Made by a program: the position numbers and the translations under genes | Assembly: GCA_937980625.1 (NCBI GenBank) | Contig: CALJPJ010000154.1 | Coordinates: 1-5,290, forward strand | DNA: 5,290 bases | From: an uncultured Bdellovibrionales bacterium | GTDB lineage: Bacteria; Bdellovibrionota; Bdellovibrionia; Bdellovibrionales; UBA1609 | Direction: 5' to 3' | Shown: positions 1-4,882 of the stretch, piece by piece | How the letters are laid out: each line of letters starts with the position of its first letter | Position numbering within the stretch: the first letter of the stretch is position 1 | Notes under the pieces: model-generated | The model's input: only the letters and a program-made list of their open reading frames with translations | Databases searched by the model: none | What the model was told of the DNA's origin: nothing

Positions 1-30
1 GCACGAGGCTCAAACGTATACATTAAATAA

Positions 31-75
31 AAATTAATTGCGCGCCGTCCTCCTGGACGGTGCGAGATTTAATTT
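31..75. repeat. long imperfect hairpin inside the repeat spacer
   Basis: The arms 41-50 (CGCGCCGTCC) and 55-64 (GGACGGTGCG) pair over ten positions with one G-T wobble around a TCCT loop. A second, AT-only pair of arms lies outside them (31-37 AAATTAA with 69-75 TTAATTT), separated by short internal loops. The GC-rich core stands out against the surrounding AT-rich DNA. The T-run 73-77 follows on the plus strand but is part of the outer arm, so a terminator role for a gene left of the window is possible but not clear. Confidence 0.6.
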
Positions 76-91
76 TTAATCCATCCGAGAT

Positions 92-104
92 GTGCCGTAG
101 GCAC
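92..104. repeat. small GC hairpin at the border of repeat copy 2
   Basis: GTGCC (92-96) and GGCAC (100-104) form a perfect 5-bp stem around GTA. The 3' arm is shared with the first four bases of repeat copy 2. The window's first bases (GCAC) are therefore probably the 3' arm of an equivalent hairpin before copy 1. Confidence 0.55.
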
Positions 105-136
105 GAGGCTCAAACGTATACATTAAATAAAAATAA

Positions 137-164
137 AAAAAGCCTCAGATCTCTGAGGCTTTTT
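137..164. terminator. bidirectional rho-independent terminator
   Basis: Arms 137-148 (AAAAAGCCTCAG) and 153-164 (CTGAGGCTTTTT) pair perfectly over 12 bp around the loop ATCT. The stem is followed by a T-tract on both strands: T160-164 then ATTTAT on plus, and T7 then ATTTTT on minus. On the minus strand it lies about 37 bases past the stop codon of the 134-residue gene (201-605) and should end its transcript. On the plus strand it could end whatever is transcribed through the repeat region from the left. Confidence 0.9.
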
Positions 165-200
165 ATTTATAAGCGAGTAGTTAGTTTAGATTTTTTATAT

Positions 201-605
201 TTAATTAAATGTAACAGTCCAATCATTTGGTGTAAAACCACAAGATGCACCTCTTATATATACTCTTTGTTCAGTTTGAACTGAGTTTAATACAATGAGT
301 GTAGGGTTTATTCTGTTAAAAAGAGATACTAATTCGGAAATCTCATGATCTTGTAATTCATAACTATTTTCTCCAGCATTGAGTGTCCATGTCGCAGGAT
401 TGAAGCCACGAGTAACACTTGAAATTTCAAATTTTGTAGCTGTGCAAGGGCCATTTATGTCTAGAGCAACTTCGTACGTATTTGCTAATTGAATGGCGAG
501 TTGAACTTCTTCTTGAGTCATTTCAACCGTTGTTGATCTTTTGATACTAGTTGCAAACACACTAAAACTTAGAGTAATTAGTCCAATAATTAATATTTTT
601 TTCAT
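201..605 (-). CDS. secreted protein of unknown function, duplicated GF-P--WT motif
   Basis: This is a 134-residue protein I do not recognise. The start is well supported: ATG at 605 is preceded by GGAGGT (611-616) with five bases of spacing. Residues 1-18 form a Sec signal peptide (two Lys, hydrophobic core, probable cleavage at VFA-TS), so the mature protein should be periplasmic or secreted. The mature part has two cysteines, C54 and C122, which could form a disulfide. It also has a repeated motif: GFNPATWT at 67-74 and GFTPNDWT at 123-130, the second ending the chain, which suggests two related small beta units. There is no lipobox and no internal membrane segment. It follows the Lnb-type gene by 124 bp on the same strand; no strong terminator lies between them, so both co-transcription and an own promoter are possible. 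A terminator follows at 137-164. Confidence 0.88.
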   Translation of the reverse strand: MKKILIIGLITLSFSVFATSIKRSTTVEMTQEEVQLAIQLANTYEVALDINGPCTATKFEISSVTRGFNPATWTLNAGENSYELQDHEISELVSLFNRINPTLIVLNSVQTEQRVYIRGASCGFTPNDWTVTFN

Positions 606-630
606 TTCTTACCTCCGTAAAGTAATATTT

Positions 631-643
631 GTATAGTCTATAC
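631..643. promoter_or_regulatory. perfect 13-bp palindrome upstream of the 134-residue gene
   Basis: GTATAG-T-CTATAC is a perfect inverted repeat with 6-bp arms, 26 bases upstream of the ATG at 605 and 14 upstream of its ribosome site. It overlaps a possible -10 (TATAGA on the minus strand), so it could be a repressor site; if the promoter at 679-708 is the real one, it lies in the 5' leader instead. The regulator is unknown. Confidence 0.4.
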
Positions 644-678
644 GGCTTTGATACTCATTCAGTCATTGCAAAAAATGT

Positions 679-708
679 ATTGTATCTTATTCAAAAAATG
701 AGCTTGAA
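679..708 (-). promoter_or_regulatory. tentative sigma70-like promoter for the 134-residue gene
   Basis: On the minus strand, TACAAT (679-684) matches the -10 consensus in five of six bases and is the same hexamer as in the two better promoters of this window. The -35 candidate TTCAAG (703-708), at 18 bp, matches only three of six. It would give a leader of roughly 65 bases containing the palindrome 631-643. An alternative nearer to the gene is TATAGA with a weak ATGACT -35. Confidence 0.3.
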
Positions 709-729
709 CTTTTTATACTAAATAAAAAA

Positions 730-2571
730 TTAAAAATTAATAGCTGTGCCAGCCATATAAGTATGTTTTTGGCGGCTAATAAATTCGTGGGAAAGATACA
801 AGCTCGTGTTTTTAGAAAAGTGTAAGCGAAATTTATTATTTATCGTAGTTTGATAAGACTTAATCGGACTAAAATTAAGTGAACGAGCGTATTCAGATGA
901 AAATGCAATAAAATCGTTATTAAAAATAAGTAATAACTCTGGGCCAATAGAGGCAGTATAGTCTCTAGGAAATTTAGTTTGGTAAGATTGTTGAGTTTTA
1001 ATAAAACTACTTACTAAAAAATCACCAAACCTAAGGCTAACACCTAATGAAAAATTCATATATGGGTTAAGCTCTTGATTTTTAGAGACACGATTATCAG
1101 CGATACCTAAACCAAACCTCCAACTAAAAGTTTTTTCAATAGCATGTAGTGGTCTTAAAGAATCTACGTTAACAATAGCAAATTCATCGAGTTTTATTTT
1201 CTCATGCTCAAAATATTTTAATTTGAGCCGACCAAGTACAGATCGCGAAAAAGGAATAAAACCAATTTGCCTGTCCATATAATCATGAAATGAAAAGCGC
1301 ATTTCAAAATCAACACCATCACGATGATTATTATTTAAATACCCTAGCTTAATTCTTTTTGTATTATGGCTATTATGTGGTGCTTGAGAGTAGTAGCTGT
1401 CAAAGTTTAATTTTTGCGATTGAATATTATTTTTACTTCGCATGACATTTAGTAGGTATTTTCTTTTGGCAGCAGATTTATGCTGAGCATGTTTTTGATC
1501 AAGTAAGGCCGTGGCATATTTGTAATCGTAGTAGTCATTAAGAGTATCAAGCATAAGATTTTGTAACTGTGGCTCTAAACCATTTAAAGATTCAAAGTTT
1601 TCAGATTTAATTATCTTTTTAATAAATTTTTTATTTTTTTTATTAAAACTGTCATAGCGCTTAAAAAATTTTTTATTTTGGGCAGGTAAGTATTTTATTT
1701 TTTTTACTACGTTAGGCTTATTATATAAGGCGTGAATAGTTTGCACAGGGGGAACAAATTTATCAAGCTTTGCCATAGTCTGCCAGTCTGGTCTGATTGC
1801 ATTAATAAAGTTTAGAACATGATAAGAGCAGTTTTCAGTAAAATAATAGTATTCATAAAGAGCTCGATTCATTTCAAATAAGTGAGCGACAAAAAATTTT
1901 AAGTCTTTATCAGTAAAGTTTAATTCATAATCCCATAATTCTCTATTTTCCATGTCATTATATTCACGAATTTTTGCATAATAAGGCATAAGTTTAAAGT
2001 TACTACTAAAACCACCTAGAATTCCTTTAACTCCGTACATAAGTGGGTTGTTGGTGTCGACATTGGCGTTAAAATCAACACCAAAATCTAAGAGGTCATT
2101 ATTTTTTTTTTGACCTTCGGCACTTCGTAGTCGGAAGAAAGTATGACCAAAAGCTGATGCAGGTTTATTTATATAATATCCTGAAAAAATAAGTGAAACT
2201 GCAGTTAAGTTAAGTTTATTTTTAAAATTTAAATACTTTTTACAGGTACTAAAATCAGGTTTATTAATTTCATTTAAACTGTGCATGAGCATAGCTCTGG
2301 CAGGAAATTCACAAATAATTTCTTGTGATTCAGTGAGTTGTTTTTTGGTTTCAATATATTCAAGCCAAGGGTTAGTTTTTCCTTGTTTATGCAAAAAGTA
2401 TTGAGGGGAGTCTACTTCGCTTTCATAAGATAAAATTTTATGTTGATATCGAATTAAAGCTAGCCATTTGGGCTCAGTAGCATGGTAAGGGGTTGCATGG
2501 TTCCTAGTAAAGCTTTGGGCTTGTATAGGTAGTAACAAACTTAAAAATAAAAAAACGGGCAAAATATTCAT
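730..2571 (-). CDS. DUF4105/Lnb N-terminal domain protein with C-terminal outer-membrane beta-barrel
   Basis: This 613-residue protein has a hydrophobic signal peptide (about 1-19, ending QAQS, without the usual Lys/Arg), an N-terminal region of about 30-115, and a DUF4105 domain at about 120-265. Hallmarks are AFGHTFFRLR (140-149, H143) and TENCSYHVL (245-253, C248), the probable catalytic His and Cys of this cysteine-hydrolase-like family. The family is now called Lnb N-terminal periplasmic domain, after an N-acyltransferase of lipoproteins in Bacteroides; whether this homologue does that is inference. A Lys-rich stretch (about 285-330) follows. From about 390 there are alternating beta-strands ending in AINF, a typical outer-membrane barrel end, as in the DUF7840-type tails of proteobacterial members. 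ATG at 2571 is the only reasonable start; no normal ribosome site precedes it, and it lies in a terminator hairpin. The coding strand has an A10 run (2102-2111) and two A8 runs (1634-1641, 1698-1705). Confidence 0.93.
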   Translation of the reverse strand: MNILPVFLFLSLLLPIQAQSFTRNHATPYHATEPKWLALIRYQHKILSYESEVDSPQYFLHKQGKTNPWLEYIETKKQLTESQEIICEFPARAMLMHSLNEINKPDFSTCKKYLNFKNKLNLTAVSLIFSGYYINKPASAFGHTFFRLRSAEGQKKNNDLLDFGVDFNANVDTNNPLMYGVKGILGGFSSNFKLMPYYAKIREYNDMENRELWDYELNFTDKDLKFFVAHLFEMNRALYEYYYFTENCSYHVLNFINAIRPDWQTMAKLDKFVPPVQTIHALYNKPNVVKKIKYLPAQNKKFFKRYDSFNKKNKKFIKKIIKSENFESLNGLEPQLQNLMLDTLNDYYDYKYATALLDQKHAQHKSAAKRKYLLNVMRSKNNIQSQKLNFDSYYSQAPHNSHNTKRIKLGYLNNNHRDGVDFEMRFSFHDYMDRQIGFIPFSRSVLGRLKLKYFEHEKIKLDEFAIVNVDSLRPLHAIEKTFSWRFGLGIADNRVSKNQELNPYMNFSLGVSLRFGDFLVSSFIKTQQSYQTKFPRDYTASIGPELLLIFNNDFIAFSSEYARSLNFSPIKSYQTTINNKFRLHFSKNTSLYLSHEFISRQKHTYMAGTAINF

Positions 2572-2579
2572 TTTGCCCG
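2547..2579 (-). terminator. rho-independent terminator overlapping the start codon of the Lnb-type gene
   Basis: On the minus strand, CGGGCAAAAT (2579-2570) and ATTTTGCCCG (2565-2556) form a perfect 10-bp stem around GAAT, followed by T7-A-T5. This is a textbook intrinsic terminator, 41 bases past the stop codon of the DUF3015 gene (2620-3045), which it should terminate. The A and T of the ATG (2571-2569) lie in the stem and the G in the loop; the 3' arm and T-tract encode residues 2-10 of the signal peptide of the next gene. Confidence 0.85.
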
Positions 2580-2581
2580 TT

Positions 2582-2611
2582 AGTATAGGTGCCGCGAAGT
2601 GCCCTATGCAA
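2582..2611 (-). promoter_or_regulatory. candidate promoter of the Lnb-type gene, near-leaderless
   Basis: On the minus strand, TTGCAT (2606-2611, three of six) and TATACT (2582-2587, five of six) are 18 bp apart. The expected transcription start is about 2574-2576, only a few bases before the ATG at 2571. The spacer contains GTGCC twice, one helical turn apart (2589-2593, 2599-2603), and an imperfect dyad ATAGG/CCTAT (2585-2589, 2603-2607) that spans both hexamers. The -35 is weak, so a regulated promoter or none at all is possible. Confidence 0.4.
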
Positions 2612-2619
2612 TACTTATA

Positions 2620-3045
2620 TTAGATTAATTCAGTGATCATAACTTGAATTTGCTCAGCAGAGTTTTCTGGGGCAAAAATCTTTGCGAAGTTAGCTTTTAA
2701 TACTAATTTATTAGCGCTAGGAGCATTAATAAGGGCTAAATAGGCATCTAATGTAGCTCCTTCGCCTTTAGAAACATCATTTGATAATGCAAATTTGTTA
2801 TTTTCAATGAAAGTGACTGAGTTAGCAACTGAAGCTTCGCCATCACAGCCTAATGTTCCACTAGTCATACCAAAAGTTTGGTTGCCAGAAGTTCCATTTG
2901 TTGTAGCAGCAAATACATTGTACATAAGGCCACTTTTACCTTCCATCAAATTTGCACCTAAACCGCAACCAGCAGGGCCATAAGCAGCCGAAGCCGTTGT
3001 TCCAGCGAATAATAAACCAGCAATAATGAATATGATTTTTGTCAT
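2620..3045 (-). CDS. small secreted DUF3015 family protein
   Basis: This 141-residue protein has a clear Sec signal peptide (1-20, cleavage at ASA-AYG) and is expected in the periplasm. The mature part matches the DUF3015 family: it starts with the GCGLG segment (26-30, C27), carries the family's most conserved block AATTNGTSGNQTFGMTSGT (46-64), then C67, and later a KGEGATLDAYLALI segment (93-106) like the family's GEG helix. C27 and C67 could form a disulfide. Members elsewhere are usually about 150-165 residues, so the C-terminus is slightly short. The biochemical role of the family is unknown. The start is firm: ATG at 3045 follows AAGGAGA (3051-3057) with five bases of spacing. A strong promoter lies at 3102-3129 and a terminator at 2547-2579, so it is probably mainly a one-gene, well-expressed unit, although no terminator separates it from the 515-residue gene upstream. 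Confidence 0.93.
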   Translation of the reverse strand: MTKIIFIIAGLLFAGTTASAAYGPAGCGLGANLMEGKSGLMYNVFAATTNGTSGNQTFGMTSGTLGCDGEASVANSVTFIENNKFALSNDVSKGEGATLDAYLALINAPSANKLVLKANFAKIFAPENSAEQIQVMITELI

Positions 3046-3082
3046 TGTTTTCTCCTTGTTGTAATTATAGTTAAAAAATCAA

Positions 3083-3101
3083 ATAATATAATATAATATA
3101 A
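3083..3101. repeat. ATAAT pentanucleotide repeat at the DUF3015 transcription start
   Basis: The pentamer TAATA is repeated with a 5-bp period for nearly four copies, starting one base past the -10 of the promoter at 3102-3129. It therefore covers the expected transcription start and the first bases of the leader. Confidence 0.7.
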
Positions 3102-3129
3102 ATTGTAGTGAGTCTGGATTAGATGTCAA
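3102..3129 (-). promoter_or_regulatory. strong sigma70-like promoter of the DUF3015 gene
   Basis: On the minus strand, a perfect -35 TTGACA (3124-3129) and a -10 TACAAT (3102-3107, five of six) are separated by 16 bp. The expected start is near 3095, giving an A/T-rich leader of about 50 bases with the ribosome site AAGGAGA at its end. The -35 sits inside the element ATTA-N3-GTCAATAGGG (plus strand, 3118-3134), which recurs at the promoter of the 515-residue gene. Confidence 0.75.
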
Positions 3130-3136
3130 TAGGGAA

Positions 3137-3167
3137 GGTTAACTGTATACTAAGTTTAGTGTTTACC
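3137..3167. promoter_or_regulatory. imperfect nested dyad upstream of the DUF3015 promoter
   Basis: GGTTAAC (3137-3143) and GTTTACC (3161-3167) are complementary at six of seven positions and enclose ACTAA-GT-TTAGT (3149-3160). The dyad lies eight bases upstream of the -35, a position typical for an activator site. There is no T-tract on either side, so it is not a terminator for the 515-residue gene. Confidence 0.3.
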
Positions 3168-3222
3168 TGTAAAATATTTAGCGTTCTGAATACTTATATA
3201 ACTCAATGAACTTGAAAATCTC

Positions 3223-4770
3223 TTAGAAAAAGTAATTAATACCGAAGTTTAATGTGAGATCTTTTTCACTTTGGCTATTAGCTGTAATACCTCGTCCAAA
3301 AGAGGTGGAATATAAATCATAGTTCAGTGAGCTAAGTAGATAAAAATTTTGTCTAAATTTTTTCATTCCATAAATTTTAAACATAGTAATTGATGTATCA
3401 CTAGACCTTCCGCTAGGGCTTGGTTGCTCTTTTAGCTTAGGCTTTAGAAACAAAAAAATACTTGCTCCAGCTAAAATATCGTTTGCTATAATAGGGGTTT
3501 GTACATCAGCACCGAGTTTAATGCCAGAATATATGGTTGATGTGAAGATTGCAGGGTTAGCGCCGTCTACTTTTGTGTTGTGTTTCCCATATCCAGCTAA
3601 AATTTCAACCTTAGTATCATAGACACCACCAGTTCTAAAATTATAACCACCAAGTAATTCATAAGATGAAGTATGAACAGAAAGATCAGGGCCGCCAAAA
3701 GGATTTGCTAATGATGCAATCCCTTGTTTAGTTTGAGCATGAACTGACCAGACATCATTGACCCAAACTTCGCCATCAAAGGTCACTGAGGGGTAAAAGT
3801 TATTATCTGAAAACCTGTTGCCATTAGCGGCCTTTAGTAAACCAGCTCCAAACGTGACTTCGGCTTTACCAAAAGTGGGAGGCGGTGTCGGGCGCCAGCG
3901 TTGAGCGCTAGTGACTGAGCCTTTATTATGGTTTGTCCCTGGTGTAGAGTTAGCATTATAATTTGTTATAATTTTATTTTCAAAAGCTGAAATATTAATA
4001 CCGACAATCTTAGCATTTTTTTGAATACTGCCTTGTTCATTTTCGACAACAATTTCGGCAAATGTTAGGCTGTCATCAACTTTTTTAACTCGTAATTTAC
4101 CTAAAATTACTTTTTCACTGCTTATCAGAAAATTAAATTTAGGGTGGCGTTTTAAATGAATAATCGATGCCACAGTTAAGTCTTGTCCATCAAGAATACC
4201 GTCAGACTTTGATAAATTTAAAGTTACAAGTTTATCTTTGCGACTAAGTATTAAGCCATCATAGGGGAGCTGTTTTGTAAGTTTACTTATAATAGTTTTA
4301 AAAGGAGAGTTGAGGCCTTTGAAGTCTAACTCTGTAATGTTACGGATGTCTTCTTTAGCAATTAATAGCCCATCTTTGGCTAAAAATAAGCCGAGATATA
4401 AGTTAACTCCGTTTTGAGAACGTATCACCTTTCCAGCAATAAAAGCATCAGTTGAGGTGTTGCGAGCATACTTTTTTATTTGTGAAGGGTTAGTTTCGAG
4501 CTCATTTAAAGATGGAACCCTTCCAAGGGTTTGAATTTCTTTTAAGTCCCATTTAGGGTTATCCTCGATCCAATTTTTAATGAAGGCTGCAAATGGCTTA
4601 GCATATATACCTTTAGTATTATCAGTAAATGGTAAAACAGTAATAGACTTTATAGTGATAAGTTGGTCGGTGGAGTTACTATAGTAATTATCAAGCTTAA
4701 TACTTTTTTGAGCATAGGACGATAATGAAATGAACAGAGAGAATAAAATTAAAACTTTTAAATATTTCAT
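3223..4770 (-). CDS. modular envelope protein: TolB/FlgT-like N-terminal part, proline linker, C-terminal beta-barrel
   Basis: I do not recognise this 515-residue protein as a named family. Residues 1-20 are a Sec signal peptide (cleavage at SYA-QK). Residues 40-170 begin with ITIKSITVLPFTDNT, the pattern that opens TolB/CsgG/FlgT-type periplasmic domains, and include FIAGKVIRSQNGVNLYLGLFL, also like TolB-type folds. Residues 185-260 (KSDGILDGQDLTV ... GKLRVKKVDDSLTFAEIVVE ... KNAKIVGI) resemble the small beta domain at the FlgT C-terminus. A low-complexity linker with PTPPP (294-298) leads into about 215 residues of alternating strands ending INYFF, a typical outer-membrane barrel end. My inference is an outer-membrane protein with a periplasmic N-terminal part. 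ATG at 4770 has no ribosome site; the promoter lies right next to it, so a leaderless mRNA is likely. No clear terminator follows. Confidence 0.9.
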   Translation of the reverse strand: MKYLKVLILFSLFISLSSYAQKSIKLDNYYSNSTDQLITIKSITVLPFTDNTKGIYAKPFAAFIKNWIEDNPKWDLKEIQTLGRVPSLNELETNPSQIKKYARNTSTDAFIAGKVIRSQNGVNLYLGLFLAKDGLLIAKEDIRNITELDFKGLNSPFKTIISKLTKQLPYDGLILSRKDKLVTLNLSKSDGILDGQDLTVASIIHLKRHPKFNFLISSEKVILGKLRVKKVDDSLTFAEIVVENEQGSIQKNAKIVGINISAFENKIITNYNANSTPGTNHNKGSVTSAQRWRPTPPPTFGKAEVTFGAGLLKAANGNRFSDNNFYPSVTFDGEVWVNDVWSVHAQTKQGIASLANPFGGPDLSVHTSSYELLGGYNFRTGGVYDTKVEILAGYGKHNTKVDGANPAIFTSTIYSGIKLGADVQTPIIANDILAGASIFLFLKPKLKEQPSPSGRSSDTSITMFKIYGMKKFRQNFYLLSSLNYDLYSTSFGRGITANSQSEKDLTLNFGINYFF

Positions 4771-4778
4771 ATATTTAG

Positions 4779-4808
4779 ATTGTATAAGAGCCCTCTATTA
4801 AGGGTCAA
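4779..4808 (-). promoter_or_regulatory. promoter of the 515-residue gene, predicted leaderless transcript
   Basis: On the minus strand, TTGACC (4803-4808, five of six) is followed after 18 bp by TACAAT (4779-4784, five of six), or after 16 bp by TATACA. Either way transcription should start at about 4772-4774, two to four bases before the ATG at 4770. This fits the absence of a ribosome site. Confidence 0.65.
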
Positions 4809-4815
4809 TAGGGGG
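4791..4815. promoter_or_regulatory. operator-like inverted repeat over the -35 of the 515-residue gene
   Basis: CCCTCTATT (4791-4799) and AATAGGGGG (4807-4815) are complementary across nine positions with one T-G pair, around a 7-base centre. The repeat covers the -35 and the upstream part of the spacer, so a protein bound here would compete with RNA polymerase. It contains the GTCAATAGGG element also found at the DUF3015 promoter. Confidence 0.5.
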
Positions 4816-4849
4816 CAGTCAGGATCGCTATGAAGGGCTGGTTTAAAGA

Positions 4850-4871
4850 TACAAAAAAATATTTTTTTGTA
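4850..4871. terminator. perfect 22-bp A/T palindrome downstream of the DedA gene, possible weak terminator
   Basis: TACAAAAAAAT and ATTTTTTTGTA are perfect inverted copies with no spacer, 12 bases past the stop codon of the DedA-family gene. In RNA it gives a stem made almost only of A-U pairs with a T7 arm on both strands. It lacks the GC-rich stem of a strong terminator, so termination here may be partial. A protein site for an AT-binding factor is the other option. Confidence 0.4.
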
Positions 4872-4882
4872 ACAAAAGAGTA

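Larger units (their letters stand above)
1..134. repeat. 34-bp direct repeat with 100-bp period, cut by the window edge
   Basis: Bases 1-34 and 101-134 are identical; they begin GCACGAGGCTCAAACG and end in ATTAAATAAAAAT. The copies are exactly 100 bp apart. The 66-bp spacer carries a GC-rich hairpin (41-64), and the second copy is preceded by GTGCCGTAG, which forms a hairpin with the first bases of that copy. Because copy 1 starts on the first base of the window, its true left end and the number of further copies to the left cannot be seen. No reading frame with a credible ribosome site uses this stretch. It could be a small tandem array, an intergenic repeat family, or the edge of an RNA gene; the sequence alone does not decide. 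Confidence 0.85.

Noticed and set aside
1..134. CRISPR-like array
   Set aside because: There are only two visible copies, the 66-bp spacer is too long and itself structured, and no cas genes are present.
105..146. Antiterminator: GAGGCT (105-110) could pair with AGCCTC (141-146) and compete with the terminator
   Set aside because: It is only six base pairs, and there is no plus-strand gene downstream for an attenuator to control.
60..284. Plus-strand open frame of 74 codons starting at GTG
   Set aside because: It has no ribosome site, runs straight through the GC hairpin, the repeat and the bidirectional terminator, and overlaps the end of the well-supported minus-strand gene. The translation has no protein-like character.
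2572..2622. Stop-codon read-through fusion of the DUF3015 protein with the Lnb-type protein (same frame, 16 sense codons between TAA and ATG)
   Set aside because: Being in frame has a one in three chance, a 16-codon gap often lacks stops, and a fusion would put a signal peptide in the middle of the product. The terminator in between also argues against it.
2795..2983. Plus-strand open frame of 62 codons
   Set aside because: It lies entirely antisense to the DUF3015 gene, whose family match and ribosome site are clear, and it has no start signal of its own.
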